A stretch of 64,000 nt of DNA, from NCBI RefSeq assembly GCF_900497695.1, contig NZ_UIDD01000003.1:1-64000 (forward strand), read 5' to 3'. The stretch is from Pseudomonas wadenswilerensis. Lineage in GTDB: Bacteria; Pseudomonadota; Gammaproteobacteria; Pseudomonadales; Pseudomonadaceae. Below, piece by piece: positions 35,384-45,793 of the stretch. Position 1 is the first letter of the stretch. Each line of letters begins with the position of its first letter. The notes under the pieces were generated by a model. It did no database searches. It saw only the letters and a program-made list of their open reading frames with translations, and was not told the origin of the DNA. The position numbers and the translations under genes are program-made.

Positions 35384-36832
35384 ATGAGCCAGAACAAAAT
35401 ACTGACCACCGCCAGCGGCGCGCCGGTGGCCGACAACCAGAATTCGCGTTCGGCAGGCCCGCGTGGCCCGTTGTTGCTGGATGACTTCCACCTGATCGAG
35501 AAACTCGCGCACTTCAACCGCGAGAACATCCCTGAGCGCCGCGTACACGCCAAAGGCTCGGGTGCCTATGGCACCTTCACCGTCACCCGCGATATCACCC
35601 AGTACAGCTGCGCCAGGCTGTTCAACAGCGTTGGCAAGCAGACCGAAACCTTCCTGCGCTTCTCCACGGTCGGTGGCGAGCGTGGTTCGGCCGATACCGA
35701 GCGTGACCCACGTGGTTTCGCCCTGAAGTTCTACACCGAAGAAGGCAACTGGGACATCGTTGGCAACAACACTCCAGTGTTCTTCATCCGTGACCCACTG
35801 AAATTCCCCGACTTTATCCACACCCAGAAGCGCCTGCCGCAAAGCAACCTGAAAAGCGCGCAGATGATGTGGGACTTCTGGTCGCATTCGCCCGAGGCGC
35901 TGCACCAGGTCACCATCCTGTTCTCAGACCGTGGGATCCCGGACGGCTACCGTCACATGCACGGCTTCGGCAGTCACACCTATAGCCTGATCAATGCTCA
36001 GGGCCAGCGTACCTGGGTCAAATGGCACTTCAAAACCAGGCAGGGCATCAAGAACCTGGCCCCCGCCGATGCCGCGCGCCTGGCTGGCACCGACCCGGAC
36101 TACGCCCAACGCGACCTGTTCGAAGCGATCGAGCGTGGCGACTTCCCGAAATGGGCCGTGTGCATTCAGGTGATGAGCGAGGAAGAGGCGGCCAGCCGCG
36201 ATGAAAACCCGTTCGACGTGACCAAGACCTGGTCGCAGAAGGACTACCCGTTGATCGAGATCGGCGAGCTGGAGCTCAACCGCAACCCGCTGAACTACTT
36301 TGCCGAAGTCGAACAAGCGGCGTTCGGCCCGAGCAACATGGTGCCGGGGGTTGGCCTGTCGCCGGACCGCATGCTTCAGGGCCGCGTATTCGCCTACGCA
36401 GACGCACATCGCTACCGTGTCGGGACCAACCACCAGCAACTGCCGGTCAACGCCCCACGTAGCCCGGTGAACAGCTACCAGCGTGATGGCTCGATGGCTT
36501 TTGGCAGCAACGGCGGTGCGGCACCGAACTACGAGCCGAACAGCTACGCCAATGCGCCGAAGCAGGCTCCTCAGTACGCGGAGCCTTCACTGGCCCTGAA
36601 CGGTGTCGCCGATCGTTACGATCACCGCGAAGACACCGACTACTACAGTCACGCCGGGGCGCTGTTCCGCCTGATGAATCCGGAGCAGAAGGCCCTGCTG
36701 ATCAGCAACATCGCCGGCGCCATGGCCGGGGTGACTGAAGACGTGGTTCAGCGCCAGCTGCAACACTTCTTCAAGGCCGATCCGGCCTATGGCGAAGGAA
36801 TTGCCAAGGCTTTGGGCCTGAATCTCGCCTAA
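35384..36832 (+). CDS. katA: Monofunctional haem catalase, small-subunit (clade 3) type
   Basis: It decomposes hydrogen peroxide to water and oxygen. The 482-residue length fits the NADPH-binding small-subunit catalases. Catalytic His55 (RRVHAKGSG) and Asn128 ([11 protein letters not shown]) are present, and the proximal haem tyrosine lies in [14 protein letters not shown] (about 338). No signal peptide, so cytoplasmic. I start it at ATG 35384, after GGGAGAGAG; upstream codons in the same frame are AT-rich intergenic DNA. It has its own AT-rich promoter region, with a possible OxyR half-site at 35269-35283, and lies next to an iron-storage gene. Confidence 0.94.
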   Translation: MSQNKILTTASGAPVADNQNSRSAGPRGPLLLDDFHLIEKLAHFNRENIPERRVHAKGSGAYGTFTVTRDITQYSCARLFNSVGKQTETFLRFSTVGGERGSADTERDPRGFALKFYTEEGNWDIVGNNTPVFFIRDPLKFPDFIHTQKRLPQSNLKSAQMMWDFWSHSPEALHQVTILFSDRGIPDGYRHMHGFGSHTYSLINAQGQRTWVKWHFKTRQGIKNLAPADAARLAGTDPDYAQRDLFEAIERGDFPKWAVCIQVMSEEEAASRDENPFDVTKTWSQKDYPLIEIGELELNRNPLNYFAEVEQAAFGPSNMVPGVGLSPDRMLQGRVFAYADAHRYRVGTNHQQLPVNAPRSPVNSYQRDGSMAFGSNGGAAPNYEPNSYANAPKQAPQYAEPSLALNGVADRYDHREDTDYYSHAGALFRLMNPEQKALLISNIAGAMAGVTEDVVQRQLQHFFKADPAYGEGIAKALGLNLA

Positions 36833-36849
36833 GTCGAAGTGATAAGAAG

Positions 36850-36875
36850 AACCGCCCTCATTTGGGCGGTTTTTC
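36850..36875 (+). terminator. Terminator after katA
   Basis: ACCGCCC-loop-GGGCGGT followed by TTTT. Confidence 0.9.
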
Positions 36876-36987
36876 AATGAATATCACTACCGTTTGCCCG
36901 CTTTTTTGCACTTTTATGCCCGATTCTCAGTGACCTTCCGGTCATCCTGGTTCAAACTATGTCTTTCACACAGGGAGAGGCAGGGCG

Positions 36988-37452
36988 ATGCAAGGTCACC
37001 CGGACGTAATCGATTATCTCAACACGTTGCTGACGGGCGAACTGGCGGCACGTGACCAATATTTCATTCACTCGCGGATGTACGAAGACTGGGGCTTGAG
37101 CAAGCTCTACGAGCGTATCAACCACGAAATGGAAGAAGAGGCGCAACACGCCGATGCCCTGATGCGTCGTATCCTCATGCTGGAAGGCACCCCGCGCATG
37201 CGTCCTGACGACCTGGACGTTGGCACCACCGTGCCGGACATGATCGCCGCCGACCTGCGCCTTGAGTACAAGGTGCGCGCTGCGCTGTGCAAAGGCATCG
37301 AGTTGTGCGAGCTGCACAAAGACTACATCAGCCGCGACATCCTGCGCCTGCAGCTGGCCGATACCGAAGAAGATCACACCTACTGGCTGGAAAAGCAGCA
37401 GGGCCTGATCAAGTCGATCGGCCTGGAAAACTACCTGCAATCGCAGATGTAA
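36988..37452 (+). CDS. Bacterioferritin-family iron-storage protein lacking the haem-ligand methionine
   Basis: A 154-residue ferritin-fold protein that oxidises Fe(II) and stores ferric mineral in a 24-mer shell. The ferroxidase ligands align with E. coli Bfr: Glu18, Glu51, His54, the Glu near 94, and the EExxH pair near 127-131. Met52, which binds haem in bacterioferritins, is replaced by alanine (EEEAQHAD). This matches the P. aeruginosa protein first named BfrA and later described as a bacterial ferritin (FtnA), as I recall. It lies just downstream of katA, a common arrangement in Pseudomonas. AGGG-rich ribosome site before ATG 36988. Confidence 0.93.
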   Translation: MQGHPDVIDYLNTLLTGELAARDQYFIHSRMYEDWGLSKLYERINHEMEEEAQHADALMRRILMLEGTPRMRPDDLDVGTTVPDMIAADLRLEYKVRAALCKGIELCELHKDYISRDILRLQLADTEEDHTYWLEKQQGLIKSIGLENYLQSQM

Positions 37453-37463
37453 TTTTCCCGATC

Positions 37464-37494
37464 AAAAAAAGCCCCGCCAGTGCGGGGCTTTTTG
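37464..37494. terminator. Bidirectional terminator between bfr-type gene and uvrA
   Basis: An A7 run, then GCCCCGC-CAGT-GCGGGGC and a T5 run. The symmetry lets it serve both the forward iron-storage gene and the convergent uvrA. Confidence 0.9.
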
Positions 37495-37512
37495 TTATCT
37501 GGGGATCTCTTG

Positions 37513-37584
37513 GTGGGAGCGGGCTTGCCCCGCGATGCGATAGACAAACCGCAATCGAGGGGCAAGTCGCACCGCCGCTCCTAC
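37513..37584. repeat. REP-type element pair (REPIN-like)
   Basis: Two inverted REP-like arms: GTGGGAGCGGGCTTGCCCCG at the left and the imperfect mirror ending CGCCGCTCCTAC at the right, about 72 bp in all. It lies between convergent genes. This is a typical extragenic palindrome of Pseudomonas, of the sort mobilised by RAYT transposases (none seen in this window). Confidence 0.8.
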
Positions 37585-37585
37585 A

Positions 37586-40420
37586 TCAGGCGCGATCCCG
37601 CTCAAGCAGCGGCTTGAGGTAGTAGCCGGTGTACGACTGCTTCATCTCGGCCACGTCTTCCGGCGTACCAAAGCCGATGATCTGCCCGCCCTTGGAGCCG
37701 CCCTCGGGGCCTAGGTCGACGATCCAGTCGGCGGTCTTGATCACGTCCAGGTTGTGCTCGATCACCACCACAGTGTTGCCGTGATCGCGCAGGCGGTGCA
37801 GTACATCGAGCAACTGCTGGATATCGGCAAAGTGCAGGCCGGTGGTCGGCTCGTCGAGGATGTACAGGGTCTTGCCGGTATCGCGCTTGGACAGCTCGCG
37901 TGACAGCTTGACCCGCTGCGCCTCGCCACCTGACAGCGTGGTCGCCGACTGCCCGAGCTTGATGTAGGACAGACCTACATCCATCAGCGTCTGCAGCTTG
38001 CGCGCCAGCGCCGGCACCGCGTCGAAGAACTCGCGGGCCTCCTCGATGGTCATTTCGAGGACCTCGTGGATGTTCTTGCCCTTGTACTTGATCTCCAGGG
38101 TTTCGCGGTTGTAGCGCTTGCTCTTGCACACATCGCACGGCACGTAGATGTCCGGCAGGAAGTGCATCTCAACCTTGATCAGGCCGTCGCCCTGGCAGGC
38201 CTCGCAGCGCCCACCCTTGACGTTGAACGAGAAGCGCCCCGGGCCGTAACCGCGCGAGCGCGACTCCGGGACGCCGGAGAACAGTTCGCGGATCGGCGTG
38301 AACAGGCCGGTGTAGGTCGCCGGGTTCGAGCGCGGGGTGCGGCCGATCGGGCTCTGGTCAATGTCGACCACCTTGTCCAGGTGCTGCAGGCCATCGCAGC
38401 TGTCGTGCGGCGCCGCTTCCAGGGTGCTGGCGCCATTGAGGGCGGTGGCACTGAGCGGGAACAGGGTGTTGTTGATCAGCGTCGACTTGCCCGAACCGGA
38501 CACGCCAGTCACACAAGTCAGCAGGCCGATCGGGATGTCCAGGTCGACGTTCTGCAGGTTGTTGCCGCGCGCGCCCTTGAGCTTGAGCGAAAGCTTCTTG
38601 TTACGCGGAGTACGCTTGGCTGGTACGGCAATCTTGACCCGGCCCGACAGGTACTTGCCGGTCAGCGAATCCGGATGGGCCATGACCTCGGCCGGCGTCC
38701 CTTCGGCGACGATCTGGCCGCCGTGCACGCCGGCGCCCGGCCCGATGTCCACCACGTAGTCGGCCAGGCGAATGGCGTCCTCGTCGTGCTCGACCACGAT
38801 CACCGTGTTGCCGATGTCGCGCAGGTGATTGAGGGTGCCGAGCAAACGGTCGTTGTCGCGCTGGTGCAGGCCGATGGACGGTTCGTCGAGGATGTACATC
38901 ACCCCGACCAGGCCGGCGCCGATCTGGCTGGCCAGGCGGATACGCTGGGCTTCGCCGCCCGAGAGAGTGTCAGCGCTGCGGTCGAGGGTCAGGTAGTCGA
39001 GGCCGACGTTGACCAGAAACTGCAGGCGTTCGCAGATTTCCTTGAGAATCTTGTCGGCAATTTCGCCACGTCGACCGGTCAGTTTCAGGCCACCGAAATA
39101 GCCGCTGGCTTCGCCGATCGGCAGGCAGGTGACCGCCGGCAGGGTTTTCTCGCCGACCCATACATGCCGCGCCTCGCGACGCAGGCGGGTACCGCGGCAA
39201 TCCGGGCAGGGCTGGGTGCTGAGGAACTTGGCCAGTTCTTCACGCACGGTCGCCGATTCGGTCTCGCGGTAGCGCCGCTCCAGGTTCGGCACGATGCCTT
39301 CGAACGGGTGCGAGCGCTTGACGATATCGCCACGGTCGTTGAGGTACTTGAAGTCGACGTTCTGCTTGCCGCTGCCGTGGAGGATGACTTTCTGCTGCTC
39401 GGCCGGCAGCTCGCCGAAGGGGATTTCGAGGCTGAAGTCATAATGCGCGGCCAGCGAGCCGAGCATCTGGAAGTAGTAGACGTTGCGCCGGTCCCAGCCG
39501 CGGATCGCGCCTTCGGCCAGGGTCAACTCGCCATTGACCAGGCGCTTGGTGTCAAAGAACTGTTTGACCCCAAGGCCGTCGCAGGTCGGGCAGGCGCCGG
39601 CCGGATTGTTGAAGGAGAACAGCTTGGGTTCCAGCTCGCTGATCGCATGGCCGCAGATCGGGCAGGCGAAGCGGGCGGAGAAGATCATCTCCTCGAACGG
39701 CTCGTCATCCATCGAGGCGACCAGGGCGATGCCGTCAGCCAGCTTCAGCGCGGTTTCGAATGACTCGGCCAGGCGCTGTTGCAGGTCTTCGCGAACCTTG
39801 AAACGGTCGACCACCACTTCGATGGTGTGCTTTTTCTGCTTGTCCAGCTTCGGCAGTTCATCGAGTTCGAACAGCTTGCCGTTGACCCGCGCACGGACAA
39901 AGCCCTGGGCGCGCAGTTCTTCGAAGACCGCCAGGTGTTCACCCTTGCGCTCGCGAATCACCGGCGCCAGCAGCATCAGCTTGCTGCCTTCTGGCTGGGC
40001 CAGCACCAGGTCGACCATCTGGCTGACGGTCTGTGCTTCCAGCGGGATGTCATGGTCCGGGCAGCGCGGGGTGCCGACGCGGGCGTAAAGCAGACGCAGG
40101 TAGTCGTAGATTTCAGTGATGGTGCCGACGGTCGAACGCGGGTTGTGCGAGGTCGACTTTTGCTCGATGGAAATCGCCGGCGACAAACCTTCGATGGTGT
40201 CGACGTCGGGTTTTTCCATCATCGACAGGAACTGCCGGGCATAGGCCGACAGCGATTCGACATAGCGGCGCTGGCCTTCGGCGTACAGGGTATCGAAGGC
40301 CAGGGACGACTTGCCGGAACCGGACAGGCCGGTAATGACGATCAACTTGTCCCGGGGCAGGGTCAGGTCGATGTTCTTCAGGTTGTGGGTTCGTGCCCCA
40401 CGAATCAGGATCTTGTCCAC
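37586..40420 (-). CDS. uvrA: Excinuclease ABC subunit A
   Basis: The damage-recognition ATPase of nucleotide excision repair, acting with UvrB. The protein is 944 residues from the GTG at 40420 ([15 protein letters not shown]); a longer frame exists upstream but removes family agreement. Two ABC modules: Walker [10 protein letters not shown] at 31-39 and GVSGSGKST in the second half, each with an LSGGEAQR signature. Zinc-binding CxxC pairs lie in CPICG...CPTCDG and CEACQGDG...CDVCKS. It is transcribed away from the MFS gene; I saw no clear LexA box. Confidence 0.97.
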   Translation of the reverse strand: MDKILIRGARTHNLKNIDLTLPRDKLIVITGLSGSGKSSLAFDTLYAEGQRRYVESLSAYARQFLSMMEKPDVDTIEGLSPAISIEQKSTSHNPRSTVGTITEIYDYLRLLYARVGTPRCPDHDIPLEAQTVSQMVDLVLAQPEGSKLMLLAPVIRERKGEHLAVFEELRAQGFVRARVNGKLFELDELPKLDKQKKHTIEVVVDRFKVREDLQQRLAESFETALKLADGIALVASMDDEPFEEMIFSARFACPICGHAISELEPKLFSFNNPAGACPTCDGLGVKQFFDTKRLVNGELTLAEGAIRGWDRRNVYYFQMLGSLAAHYDFSLEIPFGELPAEQQKVILHGSGKQNVDFKYLNDRGDIVKRSHPFEGIVPNLERRYRETESATVREELAKFLSTQPCPDCRGTRLRREARHVWVGEKTLPAVTCLPIGEASGYFGGLKLTGRRGEIADKILKEICERLQFLVNVGLDYLTLDRSADTLSGGEAQRIRLASQIGAGLVGVMYILDEPSIGLHQRDNDRLLGTLNHLRDIGNTVIVVEHDEDAIRLADYVVDIGPGAGVHGGQIVAEGTPAEVMAHPDSLTGKYLSGRVKIAVPAKRTPRNKKLSLKLKGARGNNLQNVDLDIPIGLLTCVTGVSGSGKSTLINNTLFPLSATALNGASTLEAAPHDSCDGLQHLDKVVDIDQSPIGRTPRSNPATYTGLFTPIRELFSGVPESRSRGYGPGRFSFNVKGGRCEACQGDGLIKVEMHFLPDIYVPCDVCKSKRYNRETLEIKYKGKNIHEVLEMTIEEAREFFDAVPALARKLQTLMDVGLSYIKLGQSATTLSGGEAQRVKLSRELSKRDTGKTLYILDEPTTGLHFADIQQLLDVLHRLRDHGNTVVVIEHNLDVIKTADWIVDLGPEGGSKGGQIIGFGTPEDVAEMKQSYTGYYLKPLLERDRA

Positions 40421-40451
40421 TGCGGCCTCGCTCGGCGGGCATAAACGGTTG

Positions 40452-40481
40452 AGTATACGGCTCCATGCCATTACGCGGCAA
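40452..40481 (-). promoter_or_regulatory. Candidate sigma70 promoter of uvrA
   Basis: On the reverse strand, TTGCCG (40481-40476), an 18-bp spacer and TATACT (40457-40452), about 32 bp upstream of the GTG start. Confidence 0.55.
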
Positions 40482-40549
40482 AGCGTCGCGTATATGCCGT
40501 TAAGCGATGGGACTGGTAGAATCGCCGCCGGTTCACACGAGGTTTATCC

Positions 40550-41944
40550 ATGCACGATCCCCACAGCGAACGCATGAGTGGCAGCGAGACCCGCGCCGCA
40601 GGCGGCCTGGCCCTGGTGTTCGCCTTCCGTATGCTGGGCATGTTCATGGTCCTGCCGGTACTGGCGACCTATGGCATGGACCTGGCCGGTGCCACTCCGG
40701 CATTGATCGGCCTGGCCATTGGTGCGTACGGTCTGACCCAGGCCTTCCTGCAGATTCCGTTCGGGGTGATTTCCGATCGCATCGGCCGCCGCCCGGTGAT
40801 TTATCTGGGGCTGGTGATCTTTGCCCTGGGCAGCGTGCTGGCGGCCCAGGCCGACTCGATCTGGGGGGTGATCGCCGGACGCATCCTGCAAGGCGCCGGG
40901 GCGATTTCTGCCGCGGTCATGGCCTTGCTCTCGGACCTGACCCGCGAACAGCACCGCACCAAGGCCATGGCCATGATCGGCATGAGCATCGGCTTGTCGT
41001 TCGCCGTGGCCATGGTCGTCGGCCCGCTGGTCACCCGTGCCTTCGGTCTGTCCGGGCTGTTCCTGGCCACGGCGGCCATGGCCGTGGTCGGTATTGCGAT
41101 CATTGCCTTTGTGGTGCCGCCGTCCCACGGCGCCCTGCAGCATCGCGAATCCGGGGTCGCCAAGCAGGCGCTGATGCCGACCCTGCGCCACCCGGACCTG
41201 CTGCGCCTGGACGTCGGCATCTTTGTGCTGCATGCCATTCTGATGGCCAGTTTCATCGCGTTGCCGCTGGCCTTCGTCGAGCGTGGTGGTCTGCCGAAGG
41301 AAGAGCACTGGTGGGTGTACCTGATTGCCTTGCTGATTTCATTCTTTGCAATGATCCCGTTCATCATCTACGGCGAAAAAAAGCGCAAGATGAAACGTGT
41401 CCTGCTGGGCGCGGTCAGTGTGTTGATGCTTACCGAGCTATTCTTCTGGCTGTCAGCAGACAACTTGCACGAACTGGTGATCGGCACCGTGATATTCTTC
41501 ACCGCCTTCAACCTGCTGGAGGCATCCTTGCCTTCACTGGTAAGCAAGGTGTCGCCCGCCGGCGGCAAGGGCACGGCCATGGGGGTGTATTCCACCAGCC
41601 AGTTCCTTGGCGCCGCGCTGGGAGGAATTCTCGGTGGCTGGTTGTTCCAGCACGGTGGCCTGAGCACGGTGTTCCTTGGCTGCGCAGCGTTGTGTGCCCT
41701 GTGGTGGGGCGTGGCGCTGAGCATGCGTGAACCGCCGTACGTGACCAGCCTGCGCATGCCGTTATCGGCCGAGGCGGTACGGGAAGCGGGGCTGACCGAG
41801 CGGCTGATGGCCGTCCCGGGTGTGACCGACGCAGTGGTGGTGGCCGATGAAGCCGCCATCTATATCAAACTTGATACACAAATTTTGGATCGCACGACCC
41901 TGGAACGCCTGGTAAACCCGGCTTCCTCCGCGTGCGAAGCCTAG
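40550..41944 (+). CDS. MFS drug/solute exporter with YajR-like C-terminal domain
   Basis: A 464-residue major facilitator protein with twelve predicted membrane helices (about 18-395). Motif [14 protein letters not shown] (about 66-78) marks a proton-coupled antiporter of the DHA1 type. After the last helix a soluble tail of about 65 residues (from roughly 397) has an alternating beta/alpha pattern like the YAM domain of E. coli YajR. The substrate is unknown. It lies divergent to uvrA and 9 bp before ssb; start at ATG 40550, with an ACGAGG ribosome site. Confidence 0.85.
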   Translation: MHDPHSERMSGSETRAAGGLALVFAFRMLGMFMVLPVLATYGMDLAGATPALIGLAIGAYGLTQAFLQIPFGVISDRIGRRPVIYLGLVIFALGSVLAAQADSIWGVIAGRILQGAGAISAAVMALLSDLTREQHRTKAMAMIGMSIGLSFAVAMVVGPLVTRAFGLSGLFLATAAMAVVGIAIIAFVVPPSHGALQHRESGVAKQALMPTLRHPDLLRLDVGIFVLHAILMASFIALPLAFVERGGLPKEEHWWVYLIALLISFFAMIPFIIYGEKKRKMKRVLLGAVSVLMLTELFFWLSADNLHELVIGTVIFFTAFNLLEASLPSLVSKVSPAGGKGTAMGVYSTSQFLGAALGGILGGWLFQHGGLSTVFLGCAALCALWWGVALSMREPPYVTSLRMPLSAEAVREAGLTERLMAVPGVTDAVVVADEAAIYIKLDTQILDRTTLERLVNPASSACEA

Positions 41945-41953
41945 GAGAACGTT

Positions 41954-42469
41954 ATGGCCCGTGGGGTTAACAAAGTCATTCTGGTCGGTACCTGCGGCCA
42001 GGATCCCGAAGTCCGCTACCTGCCCAACGGTAACGCCGTGACCAACCTGAGCCTGGCGACCAGCGAGCAGTGGACCGACAAGCAGACCGGCCAGAAGGTC
42101 GAGCGCACCGAATGGCACCGCGTTTCGATGTTCGGCAAGGTTGCCGAGATCGCCGGTGAATACCTGCGCAAAGGTTCGCAAGTCTACATCGAAGGCAAGC
42201 TGCAGACCCGCGAGTGGGAAAAAGACGGCATCAAGCGTTACACCACTGAAATCGTCGTCGACATGCAGGGCACCATGCAGCTGCTCGGCGGTCGTCCACA
42301 GAACCAGGACGGCGCCCCGCAAGGCGGCAACAACTACAACCAGGCGCCACGCCAGCAGGCTCCGCGTCCGCAGCAGTCCGCGCCGCAACAGCAGCGTCCA
42401 GCACCACAGCAGGCCGCACCGCAGCCGGCTCCGGACTTCGACAGCTTCGATGACGATATTCCGTTCTGA
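41954..42469 (+). CDS. ssb: Single-stranded DNA-binding protein
   Basis: SSB coats single-stranded DNA in replication, repair and recombination. The protein is 171 residues. The OB-fold spans about 1-110 ([21 protein letters not shown] at the start); a long Gln/Pro-rich linker follows (about 115-158); the acidic tip ends DDDIPF, the site that recruits partner proteins. The uvrA-MFS-ssb neighbourhood is usual for Pseudomonas. Followed by a strong terminator. Confidence 0.97.
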   Translation: MARGVNKVILVGTCGQDPEVRYLPNGNAVTNLSLATSEQWTDKQTGQKVERTEWHRVSMFGKVAEIAGEYLRKGSQVYIEGKLQTREWEKDGIKRYTTEIVVDMQGTMQLLGGRPQNQDGAPQGGNNYNQAPRQQAPRPQQSAPQQQRPAPQQAAPQPAPDFDSFDDDIPF

Positions 42470-42504
42470 CCAGCCGTAGAGACTTTCCCGTAAAGTTTCT
42501 TCTG

Positions 42505-42529
42505 AAAGCCCCCGCATTGCGGGGGCTTT
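42505..42529 (+). terminator. Terminator after ssb
   Basis: AAAGCCCCCGC-ATT-GCGGGGGCTTT. It marks the left border of the accessory region. Confidence 0.9.
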
Positions 42530-42659
42530 GTCATTTCAGGGGGGAAGTTTTCTGTTGACTCAATTCTGCTAACGCCCCTCGGTGCTTATTGAGGCCAGGT
42601 TTTTCCTGCTGCAGGCGACTTGCCTGAGACGATCAGGCCAATTGCTACACGCGGTCCTT

Positions 42660-42675
42660 GGCATGATCTAAGCTC
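42660..42675 (+). promoter_or_regulatory. Possible sigma54-type element before the secretion operon
   Basis: TTGGCATG-N4-AAGCT has GG (42661-42662) and GC (42673-42674) with the exact ten-base spacing of -24/-12 promoters. The TT before GC is replaced by AA, so this is a weak match. It is 34 bp upstream of the start codon. Confidence 0.3.
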
Positions 42676-42708
42676 CAAGCAGGATGGGGGTTTCGAGCAG
42701 GGGTTTCC

Positions 42709-44499
42709 ATGCGAAGCACACCTGAAAACAGTCTGAAACACGCGTTGAAAACCTGTAGAGACAGCTTTGTTTCTGTTGGTTTTTTTAGTTTTTTCATTAA
42801 CGCGTTAATGCTCGTCCCTACCTTCTATATGCTTCAGGTATATGGCCGAGTGATGGCTAGCGGAAGCCTGACGACCCTGGCCATGCTTACGCTGATCATG
42901 ACTGGGCTGCTGATCACGCTCGCCTCTCTGGAGTGGGTTCGTTCGCGCATCATGATTCGGGTCAGTACCCGGCTGGATGTGTTGTTGAGTCGTCAGGTTT
43001 ATAAGGCCAGTTTCAAGCGGGCTCTGGAAAGTGGCGGTATGGATGCTTCGGCGCAGTCGCTCAACGACTTGACGGGCTTGAGGCAGTTTCTTTCCGGCAA
43101 CGGTCTGTTCGCCTTTTTCGACGCTCCCTGGTTGCCGATCTATATCGCGGTGATGTTCGCGTTTCACCCCTGGTTTGGTTGGGTCGCGACGGGCAGCGCC
43201 GTGTTGTTGCTACTGCTCGCATTTATCAATGAGAGGCTGACCGGACCGGTACTGGCCCAAGCCAACAAGGAGCATATCGGCGCGACGCTCTACACCACCA
43301 AGAACCTGCGCAACGCCGAGGTCATCGAGTCCATGGGCATGCTTGAAACCCTGATGGATCGGTGGGGGCGTCGGCAGAGGAGCGTGCTGTTGCTGCAGTC
43401 CCTGGCCAGTGATCGAGCCGCGCTTTTCAGCACGCTTTCCCGGTCGTTCCGGCTCCTGGTGCAATCACTGGTGCTGGGACTGGGGGCCTACCTGGCGGTG
43501 GATCATCAGGTGGGCGCAGGTATGGTGTTCGCGGGAGCTGTGCTGCTGGGGCGTGCACTGGCCCCAATCGATCTGATCATCGGTGGCTGGAAAGGCTTTA
43601 TTGCCGCGCGCTCGCAGTACAGCCGTCTGAACGACATCCTCGACAAACAACAAGCGCAACCCGAGCGTCTGTCTTTACCTGCGCCCCAGGGGCACGTGCA
43701 GGTCGAGAATCTGATTGTTGCGGCACCTGGCTCGAAAACTCCGATCATCAAAAATATCAGTTTCAGCGTACCTGCCGGTTGCGTGGTGGGAATCATCGGT
43801 CCAAGCGCCTCGGGCAAGTCGACACTGGCCAGAGCACTGATGGGTGTATGGGCGCCCCAGCAGGGCGTGGTCCGGCTGGATGGCGCGGACATCAGTGCCT
43901 GGGACAAACAGGAGCTTGGCCCGCATATTGGTTATTTGCCTCAGGATATTGAACTGTTCGAAGGCAGCGTCGCCGAGAACATTGCCCGTTTCGCCGAGGT
44001 CGATTCGGCGAAAGTCATTCAAGCTGCCAGGACGGCTGGCGTTCACGAAATGATTTTGCTGTTGCCTGATGGCTACGACACCATCATTGGCAGCGAGGGC
44101 GTCATGCTGTCGGGAGGGCAGCGCCAGCGCATCGGGCTGGCTCGCGCCCTGTATGGCAACCCGCGGCTGATTATTCTCGACGAGCCCAACTCCAATCTTG
44201 ACGACGTCGGCGATCGCGCCCTGGCTGCAGCCATCCAGCAGCTCAAGCAGACCGGCGCGACCCTCTTTGTAATTACTCACCGAACCAACATCGTCTCGCA
44301 ACTTGACCGGCTCATGGTGATGAGAGCCGGGGTTATCAGTCTCTATGGGCCACGCGACCATGTGCTGGCCGAACTCAACGCGCAGCAACCGCCGGTACAA
44401 AAGCCCGCCATGCCAGCACCAGCAGGTGCCAGCGTAGCCCCGGTCGAGACCAGCAAGGGCAATGGCAATGACCTCTACGATGCCCAACCGTCAAATTGA
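42709..44499 (+). CDS. Type I secretion system ABC transporter (PrtD/AprD-like)
   Basis: The inner-membrane permease-ATPase of a type I secretion system. The protein is 596 residues: a six-helix transmembrane domain (about 25-300) and a nucleotide-binding domain (about 330-565) with Walker A GPSASGKST (about 364), signature LSGGQRQRIGLARA (about 467) and Walker B LIILDEPNSNLD. There is no N-terminal C39 peptidase domain, so the substrate is expected to use an uncleaved C-terminal signal. It is the first gene of a three-gene operon and overlaps the adaptor gene by 38 bp. The obvious candidate substrate is the large repeat protein at 48544-53190. Confidence 0.92.
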   Translation: MRSTPENSLKHALKTCRDSFVSVGFFSFFINALMLVPTFYMLQVYGRVMASGSLTTLAMLTLIMTGLLITLASLEWVRSRIMIRVSTRLDVLLSRQVYKASFKRALESGGMDASAQSLNDLTGLRQFLSGNGLFAFFDAPWLPIYIAVMFAFHPWFGWVATGSAVLLLLLAFINERLTGPVLAQANKEHIGATLYTTKNLRNAEVIESMGMLETLMDRWGRRQRSVLLLQSLASDRAALFSTLSRSFRLLVQSLVLGLGAYLAVDHQVGAGMVFAGAVLLGRALAPIDLIIGGWKGFIAARSQYSRLNDILDKQQAQPERLSLPAPQGHVQVENLIVAAPGSKTPIIKNISFSVPAGCVVGIIGPSASGKSTLARALMGVWAPQQGVVRLDGADISAWDKQELGPHIGYLPQDIELFEGSVAENIARFAEVDSAKVIQAARTAGVHEMILLLPDGYDTIIGSEGVMLSGGQRQRIGLARALYGNPRLIILDEPNSNLDDVGDRALAAAIQQLKQTGATLFVITHRTNIVSQLDRLMVMRAGVISLYGPRDHVLAELNAQQPPVQKPAMPAPAGASVAPVETSKGNGNDLYDAQPSN

Positions 44500-45793
44500 A
44501 AGCTTCGCCGACCTGCCCATAGCAGATCGAAAAATCCGCCGCCTGGGCCTTGGCATTGTGGGGATTACTTTTGGCCTGTTCGGCACCTGGGCGGCAATTG
44601 CACCCCTCGACGGAGCCGCTTACGCGCCGGGGGTGGTCACCGTGCAGGCCTATCGCAAAACGGTCCAGCATCTTGAAGGCGGGATTGTCAAAGACGTGCT
44701 GGCCCATGACGGGGACATCGTCAAGCGTGATGACCCGTTGATCGTTCTCGATGATGCCCAGCTACGCTTCGAGTACGAGATGGCCAGAGGCCAGTTGGTT
44801 GCGGCCAGTGCCATGGAGGCAAGGCTTATCGCCGAGCGCGACACGCTCCCGGTGATTGGCTTTGGGCAGATCGCCGATCTCGCCAGCCTGCGAGGAGAGG
44901 AAGCGCGCCAGGGCGAGACTCAGGTTTTCAATGCCCGGCAGGGTTCGCGGCTGGGCCAGATAGCGGTGCTGCGCGAGCGCATTGGCCAGTTGAATCAACA
45001 GATCAAGGGATTGGAGTCGATGATTGCTGCCAAGGTTGGCCTGGAGAAATCCTACAGTGGTGAAATCAAAGAGTTGAGCGATCTGCTGCATCAGGGGTTC
45101 GTCGACAAACAACGTCTGCTCGAACAGGAGCGCAAGCTGGGGATGCTCAGGTCGGAGGTGGCGGATCACCGTTCCGCTATTAACCGGACGCGCCTGCAAA
45201 TCAACGAAACGCAGTTGCAGATTCTGCAAGTCGACAAGGATTTTAATGCCGACGTTGCCAAGCAACTGGCTGAGGTCCAGACCCGGATATATGACCTGCA
45301 AGAGAAAACCTCGGCCCTGGAAGACCGGCTCAACCATATCGTCATCCGTGCGCCCGATGCGGGCATGGTGATTGGCATGACAGTGCACACCATTGGTGGG
45401 GTAGTGCGGCCAGCGACGCCGTTGCTGGACATCGTTCCATCGGTTTCCGAACTGGTCATCGAGGCCCAGGTGGCGCCAGTGGATATTGATCGCATTGCCA
45501 TCGGCAAGCGCGCCGATATCCGTTTCGGTGCGTTCAAGAGTTCGACAACCCCGGTGATCGAAGGTGAGGTCAGCAGCGTGTCGGCTGACCGGCTTACCAA
45601 TGAAAAGACCGGGGCAGCCTATTACCTGGCGCGGGTCCGGGTAACCGAAAAGGGCGCGCGCACCTTGGGTGAGCGCAAGTTGTTGCCGGGGATGCCGGCG
45701 GACGTGTTGATCATCACCGGGCAACGCACGCTGTTGCAGTACTTGATGCAGCCGGCCCGCGATGTCATGTCTCAATCAATGATCGAGGAATGA
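44462..45793 (+). CDS. Type I secretion membrane-fusion protein (HlyD/PrtE family)
   Basis: The adaptor that joins the ABC transporter to the outer-membrane channel. The protein is 443 residues: a short cytosolic N-terminus, one membrane segment (about 29-49), the family motif QHLEGGIV (about 69-76), a long coiled-coil hairpin (about 95-290) and a beta-barrel/beta-roll C-terminal part. The start is uncertain: ATG codons at 44462, 44468 and 44480 all lie inside the end of the transporter gene. The stop overlaps the next start (ATGA). Confidence 0.92.
   Translation: MAMTSTMPNRQIESFADLPIADRKIRRLGLGIVGITFGLFGTWAAIAPLDGAAYAPGVVTVQAYRKTVQHLEGGIVKDVLAHDGDIVKRDDPLIVLDDAQLRFEYEMARGQLVAASAMEARLIAERDTLPVIGFGQIADLASLRGEEARQGETQVFNARQGSRLGQIAVLRERIGQLNQQIKGLESMIAAKVGLEKSYSGEIKELSDLLHQGFVDKQRLLEQERKLGMLRSEVADHRSAINRTRLQINETQLQILQVDKDFNADVAKQLAEVQTRIYDLQEKTSALEDRLNHIVIRAPDAGMVIGMTVHTIGGVVRPATPLLDIVPSVSELVIEAQVAPVDIDRIAIGKRADIRFGAFKSSTTPVIEGEVSSVSADRLTNEKTGAAYYLARVRVTEKGARTLGERKLLPGMPADVLIITGQRTLLQYLMQPARDVMSQSMIEE

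Noticed and set aside
38066..39763. Forward frame of 565 codons opposite uvrA
   Set aside because: It lies wholly inside a clear uvrA and has no motif; it arises from high-GC codon usage.
40421..40549. LexA (SOS) box between uvrA and the MFS gene
   Set aside because: No CTG-N10-CAG palindrome of acceptable quality was found in the gap.
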